A DNA stretch of 38,947 nucleotides from Trichomonas tenax (GCA_023091735.1 JALKBU010000454.1:1-38947), one strand, 5' to 3'. Positions 9,438 through 19,097 are shown, numbered from the stretch's first letter. The notes: a model not told the origin generated them from the letters alone. Program-made: numbers and translations.

Positions 9438-11021
9438 TTAAAAAATAGTTTTAAAAAGTGAAGTCTTTTAACTCTCAAAATTGGTTTTTAGCGACCAAAA
9501 TTGGCGAAATTAGCATTACAATTATATAAATATTATAATAAACCATATTTTAAAGAGTGGATAAGGTTAAACATCACTTTTTTTACAATTTATTTGACAC
9601 TGTTTACATTAATAAAATAGTATATATGATGCTAATTATTTTTATATCGTTTTTATTTTTGAACACTTTATTTCTATTAATAAATAATTTCAGCATATTC
9701 ATTGGGAGGCTATGAGTATAAGTTGGTGTATCACATTAAAATCATGTAATATGTGCGTGCATCTATGCATATTGTCGTATCCGCAATGATTTCGTGTATT
9801 TATAAATTAAGATACTGAACAATTATTCAATTAGGAGCTTGTATTATTTATAATATGTTACTATGTTGTTGGCATGTGATATATTTATAATAAATATTGC
9901 TATTTACTCAATAATAAGCTGATATCAAATTGTTAATTATAATATGAAACGGTATTATATATGTTTAACACTACAACTATGTATGACATCAAATAAGAGA
10001 TATATTTGCCCATACATGTTTGATCTGGTTCTAATCTCCAGAGTTGATACACTTCTAAAAGTGACGATTTCTTTGACTCGTTATTTTCTTATTTTGACGT
10101 TAAATCTGGAATCTACGAAATATGTAATATCCAAAAATCAAACAAAAATTTAACATATTAATATACTAGGGATATATTCGGACGATTATTTTGCACACAA
10201 TTATTGCCCCTTTATAATTTTTTAAATGACATTTACGAAAATGATTTATTATAACCAACATAATTATAGCTTCACTTTTTGCCAATAAAACATGGCTCAA
10301 ATATCATTGAAAATGTACTTTAAAAGAATCTACCAAAAATATAACACATAAATATTTTTTTAAGAAATATAATATGACACGTAAACATACAATTTGCCAG
10401 GGTTTATATCACGTAAAGTACCATTTTTTGACAATAAAATCAAACATTCAAAATCACAGGTTTCACACAGTGACAACTTTTCCTATTGTATTGTTTTATC
10501 TATAAAAAGATAATGCAAACGTGTATTATATCAAAACGACAAGAGGAATTAAATAAGAGTAATTTAACTTAAATTTTCATCTAACATACGTTCTCTGACC
10601 ATTTCAATACGATTTTTCTCAAATACACAATAAGGAGAAGCTATTTAAATAACAAAAACATATGATTTCAGTTAGGAATTGAGAATATATTTTCGGATCC
10701 TAATTTAGGTAAAAACTATACAATAACAATATAACGAATATTTACTAATTACTGTTTAATATCAATAACCCTTGTATTTAATGCAATAAATAGCTAAAAA
10801 AGCAAATTTGTGATTAGGTTTACCTATTTATCATCGACAACAACATATTTTACGTTATAAAAATGCTATACAATGGGAATATAATATATTATAATGAGTA
10901 AAGCACATCATGGCAAATCAATGTTTTTGATGCAAAATATAACTAATATTTTAATGAAATATAGACTTTATTAGCTAATTCTTTAATATATCATGCACAA
11001 CATGATTTTGCACACTGGGGT
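9438..11021. other. 1.6-kb gene-free AT-rich region
   Basis: I find no supportable gene in it. The left edge is the promoter side of the BTB gene (motifs at 9456-9502). A short minus-strand stretch near 10565-10640 reads SPYCVFEKNRIEMVRERMLD before a stop and looks like the last ~25 codons of a decayed gene, but it is too short to claim. The rest is AT-rich with short palindromes. Confidence 0.5.
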
Positions 11022-11579
11022 TCAATAACATAGCAAAAAGTTAATCCAGTGAGTTAAAAAACGAGTTTCGCCGACTTTGCGTATCAATTTTATACAAGCC
11101 GATTTTATATTTTGATAATTTCTGTTAAAATATTCATTATTGCATATCCTAACTGACCACCTCTTCAACTGTCTTCCATTTTTGAAATCAAAAAAGTGTT
11201 GAAGTTCTCTGTCGCCGTCAGCATGCTTAATTGTTGCATTAAAATTCAGCTCTTTGAAGCATTTGTTTACGTTGATGACTTTGCGATCAAATATAGCTGC
11301 AAGCTTGTGCGTGCATATGCCGTATTTATTGTAATCTAAATACGCTATGCCACACCTAAAACATCTATCTTTATTGATTGAACCATCGCTAAGGCAGAAC
11401 TAAAACACTGCATCGAGGATTAAACTAAAATTATCGAGTTTGTTATATTTTCTTGTTGAATTTTGAATTCTTTTCGCTTGTTCCTGCAGTTCTTGGAGCT
11501 TGATATTAGAGTAGAGGTCCTCAAATATCGGATTATGCTCTAAGAAGTCATCATCATCGACAACAAAGAAGTCGAACAT
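11022..11579 (-). pseudogene. Decayed gene with one in-frame TAG, resembling trichomonad initiator-binding-domain (IBD) proteins
   Basis: On the minus strand an ATG at 11577-11579 opens a frame of 185 codons ending in TGA at 11022-11024, interrupted only by TAG at 11400-11402 (codon 60). The N-terminal part is acidic then Gln/Glu/Arg-rich (MFDFFVVDDDDFLEHNPIF). After the TAG it reads KDRCFRCGIAYLDYNKYGI, ICTHKLAAIF, VNKCFKELNF and GRQLKRWSVRI. The order of a Cys-rich strand, a helix with conserved Asn/Cys/Phe, a basic linker and a terminal RQ-W-(S/T)-(V/I)-R motif recalls the winged-helix IBD family of trichomonad initiator-binding transcription factors. That resemblance is from memory and not verified. 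No frameshift is present, so the inactivation looks recent, or the TAG could be a sequencing error. The first half shows no recognised domain. Confidence 0.5.
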
Positions 11580-11622
11580 ATAAATTTCAGAAATGATCTC
11601 AATGAATGCTTTATTTTATTTT

Positions 11623-12015
11623 TTAACAATCTTCAGTAAAAATATCCTTCACGCCATCTATTACAGGTCTTAGGTTTGCATTGAATTCAAAAATTTCATA
11701 CAAATGCGGACAGTTATATTCGATACTGAATAATGCTTATCTGAGAATGTTATTGAGATGAATGACATTGTAGAGACTGCTGAAGTGATCCCTGCTGAAA
11801 TTTTAGGCGATCATGTTTCGCAGTTGCATAGAAAATTACGATATCGTTATTACACCTTCGAAAACCATTAGGTTCGATTCAATCTCCTCAAAAATTATTT
11901 TTTGACACACATCCAATATTTTTTGAAAGATATAAAAATATCTCATTTGATAATCATCTTTACGGATCTCTGAGAGTACCATAACTTGGAAACATCCGAC
12001 TCTGTGGATAAATCA
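11623..12015 (-). pseudogene. Coding remnant of unknown family
   Basis: A minus-strand frame of 130 codons runs from just after a TGA (12013-12015) to TAA at 11623-11625, with three internal TAA codons. Between them it reads like protein: LSEIRKDDYQMRYFYIFQKI, LDVCQKIIFEEIESNLMVFE, RDHFSSLYNVIHLNNILR, and SIEYNCPHLYEIFEFNANLR leading to VKDIFTEDC at the end. It lies immediately upstream of the 11022-11579 remnant in the same orientation (42 bases apart), so the two may be parts of one decayed locus or two tandem genes. The helical, Tyr/Phe/Asn-rich composition resembles lineage-specific trichomonad repeats-protein N-termini, but I do not recognise a family. Confidence 0.45.
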
Positions 12016-12145
12016 GCAATGTTTAAAGAAATAACCAGTAGATTTTGATATCCGTAAATTCTTTTTTTTATAATATTTTAACGTAAACCATTCAATTAAA
12101 CAATACAGTTGCATCAGATATTGATCTGATCACAGTTATAGAAAT

Positions 12146-12174
12146 AATGTAATATAATGAAATTATATTACATT
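12146..12174. repeat. Perfect 13-bp palindromic hairpin at the transposon's left end
   Basis: AATGTAATATAAT (12146-12158), a GAA loop, and ATTATATTACATT (12162-12174) pair perfectly. The right arm contains the TA at 12169-12170 that flanks the transposon and its first four bases. Confidence 0.6.
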
Positions 12175-12193
12175 GACGCGAAAAACCCGTCTA
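12171..12193 (+). repeat. Left terminal inverted repeat of the pogo-like element
   Basis: It contains AAAACCCGTCTA, matching the reverse complement of the right end; the outermost bases have diverged. TA precedes it at 12169-12170. Confidence 0.7.
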
Positions 12194-12268
12194 CTAATGT
12201 AAACTATAGAAAAAAGAGCACCGTTTATAATTTCCTTATTGGTCCATGGACCCGTATAAAGGCATTCT

Positions 12269-13714
12269 GTGGAACGATCGGAAGTCGGCGAACGTCCTCC
12301 ATACTTAGATCCATTCATTGACACTGATTCATGCATTCCGAATATAGGAGTCGATGTTGACCCTCAGTACGTCAGACATTTCACGAATGATCTACGAGAT
12401 GCATTCTCCGAAAAGAAGTGCATTGATTCACAGAAGCCAACGCCAGCACTGGTAGAGCTCGAGTTTGAAGGCATTACCGACGAAGTGAAAGACATTATTG
12501 TTCCGCATCTTCCCGAGATTTATGACGCCTAAACATGCAATGAGCAAATCCGCTTGGTACATGACTTGATAAAAGATACCACCAACATGCTTAAGAGCAT
12601 TTCAATTCTGTTCAGTCTCAGGCCAGCAACAATGCGCATTCATTTAGACCGCTTACTGAATGGCAAAGGAATTGTTGGGCGCCCACCTATCATGAACAAA
12701 ATGCAGCTTAAAGAAGTTGCTGAATTTATTGCATCGAAATTCTCGAAGCAAAAGCCAGTAACATACCCCAAGCTCGCTGTTTCCATTGAAAGCAAGTTCC
12801 ATATCACAATGAAGGATGATGCTTTGGGTTCAATAATCCGTAGATCCAAGCTGCTAAAAACTGAGGAAGGTATACCAACTGAAAAGCAATGTGTTATGGT
12901 GGATCCTAAACTGATAGATGAGTATTACAATCTACTCATGGAGAAAGGTGATAAGATTCCTGCCGAATTCTTCTTCAATATTGATGAAGGCGGTTATCAA
13001 GATTTCACGGATGCTAGGAGGATGAGAGTCATAGTTCCAGCCAGCTGCCCGGATGCAAAAGTTCCTCTTCCAGTAGCACGCGACTGAAAGAAAATGTCAA
13101 TAGTAAATTGCATTTCTGCAAGCGGCGATTCATTGAAACTCTGCGTCGCGATCCCCCTTAAGACAATTGAGACTGAGCTCTATCAGCTTGGCTATACATC
13201 AGACAGACTTCACCACATGTGGTACCAGCCTTTTTTGGAATGGGCGCAAGAAATCTTCTTCCCGTATGTTGACGGCAAAAGAAAGACAACAGGCAATGAG
13301 GGACCGGCTATTCTGATCCTCGATGGCTTTACTGGTCACAAAAATAAAACACTCATCAATCTTTGTCGCCAAAAAGCCATCCTGATCATCAAGATGCCGC
13401 CCCATGCCAGCGATCAAGTGCAACCTCTCGATCTCGTCATGTAAGGCATTCTCAAGAACGCCTATTTGCGAAAAACTGCGCCTAAAGAACTTTCGAAGCA
13501 ATGAAAACAGATTCTAAGAATCACAGAATCATGGATTGAGATTGCTAATACCAGGAAAATCAAATCAGCGTTCAGAGTTGCAGGAATCGACACTTATTAT
13601 GAAAGTGAAGCAAAGATTACGAGAACAAGGATCAATACTGACCTTGCAGAGTTTGTCAGACATTTCAGAGCCCATACTGCGCGCCCTTTATCAAAAACAA
13701 GGATCAAAATTTAA
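12269..13714 (+). pseudogene. Pogo-like DDE transposase, broken by four in-frame stops
   Basis: A single reading frame spans the element but is cut by TAA at 12530, TGA at 13085, TAA at 13442 and TGA at 13502, with its natural stop at 13712-13714. The frame has no ATG at its left end; an ATG at 12246 is in another frame, so a small frameshift near 12266 may also exist. Residues after 12600 include helix-turn-helix-like DNA-binding segments (GKGIVGRPPIMN; YPKLAVSIESKFHITM). The DDE_1-type catalytic core is readable: FFNIDEGGY (first Asp codon 12983), then VPASCPD and ISASGDSLKLCVAIPL, then ILDGFTGHKN (second Asp codon 13322), then PPHASDQVQPLD (third Asp codon 13430), with 35 residues between the second and third Asp. 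All three acidic residues survive, so the stops alone disable it. Confidence 0.85.
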
Positions 13715-13816
13715 TCGAATAAAATATTATTGTTTGTTTTCTATCTAAAAACATTCTTTTTACCACCACCAACTCAATGGCTAGTCTAAAATAATGTCTT
13801 TACTGCTAAAGAGCAG

Positions 13817-13839
13817 TTAGACGGGTTTTCTTGGGACTG
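13817..13839 (-). repeat. Right terminal inverted repeat of the pogo-like element
   Basis: Ends in TTGGGACTG followed by TA at 13840-13841. Its reverse complement reads CAGTCCCAAGAAAACCCGTC and continues TA, sharing the AAAACCCGTCTA core with the left end. Confidence 0.7.
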
Positions 13840-14329
13840 TATTTAAATAAAATGCCAATTTGACACCCAGATTGCATCATCAATTAAAGTCGGCTTTGCC
13901 TTTGCTGAAGGTCACTGTCGGATCTGATTTCTCTGGTAATTTGTGTTTAAACTTAAACTTTATTACCATTTTGACAGAGTTAGATTTTCTTTTACATGAC
14001 AAACGGTGAAAATGAATTCAATTTGTGGATCTCCATTTGTTTAAACATTGAAGCTCCGCAACTTTGTGGATGATTACAATAGGTGATGGACTAAATGGTT
14101 CAAGTATTTTTTTGGAATATTATTTTCGGATCAAAAATGGCAATAAAAAAATTTAAGCGTCATTTATTAATCAAAATTGACAAGTAACGTCCTTTTTTAG
14201 ACATATTTTACAAGTCAGATTTTAGAGAATTATGACAAATAAAGCTATCAATTTTTGATTGCTCCATTTTACTTGACATATATTATGAATCTTTGACATG
14301 TAAACTTGTTTTTTTTTTTTAGAATTTTT
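13840..14329. promoter_or_regulatory. Upstream region of the coiled-coil gene with a repeated TTTACWWGWCA motif
   Basis: The 490 bases before the ATG at 14330 hold five copies, in either orientation, of a near-palindromic motif: TTTACATGACAAA (13991), TTGACAAGTAA (14177), TTTTACAAGTCAGA (14206), TTTTACTTGACATA (14267) and TTTGACATGTAAA (14292). The last copy lies 26-38 bases before the ATG. The same motif is clustered upstream of the ARM-like gene at the right end of the window. It is probably a regulatory site, but no factor is known to me for it. Confidence 0.45.
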
Positions 14330-17218
14330 ATGATAACAGATAGAAACGAGGCTTTCAAGCACAATTCATGCAAAAAAGTTGCTCAATTGTCGAAAGTCAT
14401 CGTTTCAATGCGCAATATATCCATGGATCACGCCGCTTTGCTTCTTTCCGTTCAACAAAAATATGAAAATCAAATTAGTCAGATTTTTATCGATCATCGT
14501 CAACAACTCGAAGATATGAACACAAGGCTCTTTAATTTTCGTAAAGTGACAATCGATACTGGATGCAGAAAGTTTGCACAGAAATATAAAGCCACGAAAA
14601 CAGAATACAACGAATTAGTTACATCGAGAGTAGAGACAATCAACAGTATATCAAAACAAGCTAAAGAACTTTCTGAAACAATCGCGAATTTAAGGAAACA
14701 AAACTTTCAATCTGCAGATCCTGTCATTCATTCGGCCGATGCATTCAAGGCCGAGTTTATGTCTTCGAAGAAGAAGCCAAAGTCGAAGTCTAAATCCGAT
14801 TTAAACAACGCCGTAAATCCAATTAATCAGAAAATGAAACAATTACAGACTGAGCACGAAGAGGGGCTCTCCAAAATGACCAATGAGCACAAATCTCTGA
14901 TGAAATCGTTGATGAGAGAAAAAAACGTATTTTTGACCAATGAGATTATAAGAAGAAAACCAACTTTAATTGCTTTACTAAATAAGATTAAATCAGCCAA
15001 AGAATTGAATAATCAGTTGTTTAGCGAAGTCAGTCATTACAGAAACAATGAATCACAATTAATTCGATTATTTAAACAGAATTTCTCCGATTTTATGGCA
15101 CAATACACATCAAATATATCTAAAAATAAGGCACAGATACAAGCTTTACTAGGAAAACAAGCAGCTTTAGTCAACACATTCAAAGAAGAAGTGACTGACG
15201 AAGAAAGAATGCGCCAACAGAAACAGGTCCAAATGAAGAACAAATTGGCATCAATAATCTCACAAATAAATGATATGAAATATAATAACGAACATCTTCT
15301 TGAAGCGAAGATGGGCGATATCAACAATCAACAGATACTTATCGCGGCCACACAAGCAGAATATAAGCAAATTTTAGAAAAAGAGAAACAGTTTTTCGAA
15401 TCAATTATCAAAGAATCACAAAATAACATCGATAATTTAGGTATTTCTATCCAAGTTGTTAAAGAAAACTTCTCAAAATCTCTAATTTCGATGCTCACAT
15501 CAATATCACAATCGAAGCAATATGAATCAAATCAAATCAATTCTGAGCTTCAAAGCTTCAACAAAAGATTGCAAGAACTCAAAGCAAAATTCGATAAATA
15601 CGAGAATGATCAGTTTTCAAACATTAATGGAGTAATTTCCACCGCAAATGATATAGGAAAGAACAACAGGAAGTCAATACAAACAGAAATAGAGAAATTA
15701 CAGGGTGACTTGAGAAGATTAAATCAAGCAAATCAAACAGAAATAACTCAGCTCGAACAGAAGAATCAAGTTCAAACTCAGGACTACGAGAAAGCGAGCA
15801 ACAGCAGACTCGGCGGCCGTAAATCAGAAATAAAACAAGGCGAAACAAGAAGAGACGCGGAAAACAAGAAAAAAGTCGATCAAGTCCTCACAGGTTTCAG
15901 GAGAGATTTAACAGACAAAAAGACAAAGTCAAAGGAGAGCTTTGATAAGCAATTGCAAGAGAGCATCGCGAATATTTCTAAAACAATGGAGAAAAACAAA
16001 GAACAAATCGAGCACGAGAAAGAAGTTGAAGAAATGAACAGAAAAATCCAAGTTGTTGAAGAATTGATTTCAAGGGCTAACATCGAAAGTCAGAATAAGA
16101 TTTCTGCACTAAACGCAATGATTTCAAACACAGAGAAGCTCATCAGACAGCACCAACGCTCAATCAAATCAGAGACAGACGAAATTGGAAAAGAATATGA
16201 TATTAAAATTCAATTCGAACAAGTTGAACTTTCGAACAAAATCGAACAACTTTCAAAGCTCTTCGATCCAGAAGAGAACAAGAGAGCATTTGCTATCATC
16301 GATCAAGTGAGAAAGATAAGAAATATCCAGAATAGAACACAAGATATGATAAGTCAGCGCCAACGAGCTTTAAAGCAATTGAAGCAACAGAACGAACAAA
16401 AAGTAAAGAAAATGCAGCACCAAATCGAATCTGCAAAGAATGGAGATAAGCTCATTAGTGCCCAGAACGATTTTAAAGTCAAACAGGCGGAATCTGAACA
16501 GAAGATCGCTGAAGCAAACAAATTGCTCGAAGATGATAAAACAAAAATGTCTAACGCCATTACAAGAACAAAGAAGGAATTCGATGAGCAAAAGACAAAT
16601 ATCGAGAAGAAGTATACAGAAAACGAAAAAATGTTCCAAGAAGAAACACAGTTCAACAACAATCTCACTGAAACATTAAACAAAGAAACTCAACAGAAGA
16701 AGCAAGAAATTGTTGATAAAATAGAAAAACAAAAGAACATTCTTCTTGATGAGCACAAGAAGTCTGTTGCAGCAATACAGAGGAGGATTGAGTCCGTGAA
16801 GAACTCTCTCTCCGAGCTTCAGACTTTGTTCAATGACGAATTCGACAAGAAGAAGGCAGTTTTAGATGAAACAATCCAGAAACGTTTGGCTAAGGATAAT
16901 CATTACATCGAGCAGCTGATGAACGCTAACAACGAGAAGAACACAAAGCTCGATGCTGATACTGCAAGATTGTGGGCTCACAGAGGTGCTCTTGTCGCAC
17001 AATCCCAAGATCCTGAAATTGGAAATGAAGAAAAGCAGAGAATTGCATCAAAGAAGAAAGAGTGTGATATGGCTCTCCAAAAAGTCAACGAGGCACAAAC
17101 ACAGTTTATTGATGTTATCACAGGTCTCGAGATGCATTCTCAATCATTGAATTCGATGTTAATCTCTCCAAGAACGCGCAAACGCGGAAATGCAAGAATC
17201 ATGTCACCACATGTGTAA
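14330..17218 (+). CDS. Long coiled-coil protein
   Basis: A 962-aa protein. The reading frame is open a little further upstream but only from a TTG; the first true ATG is at 14330, after a T12-AGAATTTTT leader. Nearly the whole chain is coiled coil with high Lys, Glu, Gln and Asn, for example KQLQTEHEEGLSKM and IEQLSKLFDPEENKRAF, with a Lys/Ser-rich break near residues 150-165 (SSKKKPKSKSKSD). The C-terminus is basic with possible proline-directed phosphorylation sites (LISPRTRKRGNARIMSPHV). There are no membrane segments. It resembles trichomonad filament or cytoskeleton-associated proteins, or SMC/myosin-tail-like rods without heads. The exact role is unknown. Codon use becomes less AT-rich towards the 3' half. 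Confidence 0.85.
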   Translation: MITDRNEAFKHNSCKKVAQLSKVIVSMRNISMDHAALLLSVQQKYENQISQIFIDHRQQLEDMNTRLFNFRKVTIDTGCRKFAQKYKATKTEYNELVTSRVETINSISKQAKELSETIANLRKQNFQSADPVIHSADAFKAEFMSSKKKPKSKSKSDLNNAVNPINQKMKQLQTEHEEGLSKMTNEHKSLMKSLMREKNVFLTNEIIRRKPTLIALLNKIKSAKELNNQLFSEVSHYRNNESQLIRLFKQNFSDFMAQYTSNISKNKAQIQALLGKQAALVNTFKEEVTDEERMRQQKQVQMKNKLASIISQINDMKYNNEHLLEAKMGDINNQQILIAATQAEYKQILEKEKQFFESIIKESQNNIDNLGISIQVVKENFSKSLISMLTSISQSKQYESNQINSELQSFNKRLQELKAKFDKYENDQFSNINGVISTANDIGKNNRKSIQTEIEKLQGDLRRLNQANQTEITQLEQKNQVQTQDYEKASNSRLGGRKSEIKQGETRRDAENKKKVDQVLTGFRRDLTDKKTKSKESFDKQLQESIANISKTMEKNKEQIEHEKEVEEMNRKIQVVEELISRANIESQNKISALNAMISNTEKLIRQHQRSIKSETDEIGKEYDIKIQFEQVELSNKIEQLSKLFDPEENKRAFAIIDQVRKIRNIQNRTQDMISQRQRALKQLKQQNEQKVKKMQHQIESAKNGDKLISAQNDFKVKQAESEQKIAEANKLLEDDKTKMSNAITRTKKEFDEQKTNIEKKYTENEKMFQEETQFNNNLTETLNKETQQKKQEIVDKIEKQKNILLDEHKKSVAAIQRRIESVKNSLSELQTLFNDEFDKKKAVLDETIQKRLAKDNHYIEQLMNANNEKNTKLDADTARLWAHRGALVAQSQDPEIGNEEKQRIASKKKECDMALQKVNEAQTQFIDVITGLEMHSQSLNSMLISPRTRKRGNARIMSPHV

Positions 17219-17450
17219 TTTATTTGTTATTTATATTAATTGGTATGTTTTAAAAGTGTTATTATATATGATACGACAAAATGACTTATTTATATTCATT
17301 CATTTTGATATAATTTTGAATAATCATTGTTGATTCAGAATTGGTATTTTCATAGCTTTGAGATATAATGTGGTCTGTTGTCTTAATGTCTGAGATCCAG
17401 AATTTATGTGAAAAATAAATTTTATTTATTTTTTACTAAAAAACAGAAAA

Positions 17451-17768
17451 TTAAAAGATGAGTATCAGCGCTAAACAAAATCCCGCAGTAGCACCGAAAT
17501 ATGCAGCTAAAGAATAGCCACTATATGAAAGTTCTGGAGATTTCGCTTTGAAACCAATGGCCAAAAATGTAAGAGCGATGGCACCGAACATAGCGACGTA
17601 GATGTAAGGAACACGTGCTGAAAGAATCGTATTTGCAAATGCGAAAGTCATTAAAATGCCGAAAATAGGACATGCAAATTTGTCAGCGATAACACGCCAC
17701 TGTGGAATTGGCGCTCTGCCTGGAAACGACAATGAATTCGTATTATCACGAGCAAACGGCGCTGCCAT
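17451..17768 (-). CDS. Small integral membrane protein with three TM segments
   Basis: I place the start at the ATG at 17766-17768 (MAAPFARDNTNSL), giving 105 aa. An in-frame ATG at 17804 would add 12 residues, but the sequence just before 17768 (CAAAATGTCAG) resembles the TGACA/TGTCA leader motifs of other genes here. After a soluble N-terminus containing PGRAPIPQW there are three hydrophobic spans: about residues 30-50 (FACPIFGILMTFAFANTILS), 54-73 (PYIYVAMFGAIALTFLAIGF) and 83-105 (SLAAYFGATAGFCLALILIF), the last ending at the C-terminus. This size and topology fit small ER or secretory-pathway subunits, but I do not recognise the family. The T-rich 3' flank on the coding strand suits a polyadenylation region. 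Confidence 0.7.
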   Translation of the reverse strand: MAAPFARDNTNSLSFPGRAPIPQWRVIADKFACPIFGILMTFAFANTILSARVPYIYVAMFGAIALTFLAIGFKAKSPELSYSGYSLAAYFGATAGFCLALILIF

Positions 17769-17804
17769 TTTATTTTTCTGACATTTTGAGTTTACAAAAG
17801 TCAT

Positions 17805-18064
17805 ATTTCATATTTATAAATTTTTAAATTTGCATGTCAGATTTTATAATTGTATTAATTTTTCATTATGAATAAAACTCAATGAATCTATGAAAATGTT
17901 CTTCGATATCATAGCGCATACACATACATATGCCCTACAACCAAAATCAGAAATATAAGATCCCATATACCATTGTTTTGAAGAATATATTTTTTGATAT
18001 GACCAAAAAACATATTTATTTAATCGTTTGCAGATAAAACTGAGATGTGATATAACTGTATTGA
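17805..18064. other. Intergenic, nothing recognised
   Basis: AT-rich DNA upstream of the small membrane protein; no ORF or repeat seen. Confidence 0.5.
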
Positions 18065-18241
18065 CACAAGATCATTACTATCCAGCATTCTCAATTTAAG
18101 ATTATTTGTTCCATTGAACAACTTATCAAGATTTTTAAATCTGATGATGAAAAATTATTATATATTAGCATGCATAACAAAACGCAAGTTATTCATCATT
18201 TCAAGACCATCTTTACCAGATTTCATATCGAATTTTTATAA
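18065..18241 (+). pseudogene. Coding fragment, unknown family
   Basis: Fifty-eight codons without a start codon, between TGA (18062-18064) and TAA (18239-18241), read like protein: QFKIICSIEQLIKIFKSDDE, then KLLYISMHNKTQVIHHFKTI, then FTRFHIEFL. The helical, Ile/Phe/Lys-rich character matches trichomonad proteins. It is followed at 18416-18750 by two more fragments on the same strand, probably of the same decayed gene. Confidence 0.4.
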
Positions 18242-18415
18242 AGATACAGGCTATTTTAGACCAAGTATATGAGTATTCGATAGAAGTCAATGGATGTAAT
18301 TGCATACAACAAAAATAAGTGTTCTATAACCTTAGAATTATCCTAAAATTGGAAGTCAGAAAAATTTATCGCTTATCGTTCAATTTTTAACCCCCGCTTT
18401 TAAAATTCGCTCTAG

Positions 18416-18750
18416 AATCATTGGCCAAATGATAATTTTAGATTATTCAAAATTGAGGGAATTTATTCTTTCAAAAATATTTCTCGACTCATTCAATTTT
18501 GTACAACTATGTTCGATAATTTTGTAAAATCTACAAATCCCCAATTATTAAATTTGTTATTTGATTGTGATATGCATTATTATTTTAACAATCAAAAATT
18601 AAATAGGGTCAGCATCGAAATTGAAGGTCACAATTCCTTCATTTCTTAGATATAGAAATTTTAGACCTTAAAGAGACGATTCATGATGAATTTGTGGTTG
18701 ATATCAATTCAAAAAGTGACAATACGTTATCCATTGAAAGTTGGATTTGA
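18416..18750 (+). pseudogene. Two frameshifted coding fragments, unknown family
   Basis: Frame one (18416-18649, 77 codons) includes NDNFRLFKIEGIYSFKNISR, then LIQFCTTMFDNFVKSTNPQL and LNRVSIEIEGHNSFIS. After the stop at 18647 the protein-like reading continues in another frame (18661-18750): LDLKETIHDEFVVDINSKSD, then NTLSIESWI. A frameshift and stops separate them, as in a decayed gene. I do not recognise the family. These remnants border the hairpin island on its left. Confidence 0.45.
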
Positions 18751-19015
18751 AGAAATGAGCACAAAAATATCATATTTATGGAGCTTTGTTTTGGGTGTCA
18801 ATGAGTCACTCTGTAAAGTGTCAGATTATCAGATTTTTGGAATTGAAAAATAGTCAAAAAACGATTAAAATTAACTCATTTTGTCAAGTAAAATAATATT
18901 TGCCAAATAAAAGCATATGCGTCATATTAGAAATTATAGGGGTGGGTATTTAAATTTGAACTAAAAAGCACTTTTAAGAAGAAAGCTATGCATCAAAATT
19001 ATTTCGATTCAAACA

Positions 19016-19097
19016 GAGATTTCTCGCTTCTTTAGCAAGTGAATCCTTAGTAGAACATGAAGCTTAGGCAACCTCTGCTAAAGAAGTGAGGGATCTC
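19016..19097 (+). repeat. Hairpin U1: 36-bp imperfect stem, 10-base loop
   Basis: 19016-19051 pairs without gaps with 19062-19097 (30 of 36 positions pair, including G-U). The outer 21 bp have only three non-Watson-Crick positions and all three are G-U on the plus strand. A second small hairpin, ATCTCGG/CCGAGAT (19093-19114), abuts it. Homologous to the hairpin at 19185-19259. Confidence 0.75.

Larger units (their letters stand above)
12171..13839 (+). mobile_element. Pogo/Tigger-like DNA transposon with TIRs and TA flanks, transposase inactivated
   Basis: The element is 1669 bases long. Its left end starts CATTGACGCGAAAAAC and its right end, reverse-complemented, starts CAGTCCCAAGAAAAC; both continue into CCCGTCTA. 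The shared core is AAAACCCGTCTA (12 bases). TA dinucleotides abut both ends (12169-12170 and 13840-13841), as expected for the Tc1/mariner/pogo group, and the CAGT-type tip suits pogo/Tigger. It holds a single plus-strand transposase frame broken by stops. The right tip keeps the canonical form better than the left. It sits next to two decayed genes, so this stretch seems to be an accumulation zone for dispensable DNA. Confidence 0.8.

Noticed and set aside
9944..10153. 69-codon plus-strand ORF in the 9.4-11.0-kb gap
   Set aside because: Composition is that of AT-rich DNA, with no recognisable feature.
11870..11890. GGTTCGATTC, resembling a tRNA T-loop
   Set aside because: No acceptor or anticodon stems around it; it lies in a coding remnant.
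16354..16683. Long minus-strand ORFs opposite the 962-aa coiled-coil gene
   Set aside because: Shadows caused by the Lys/Glu/Gln-rich codons of the real gene, giving Phe/Leu/Cys-rich translations.
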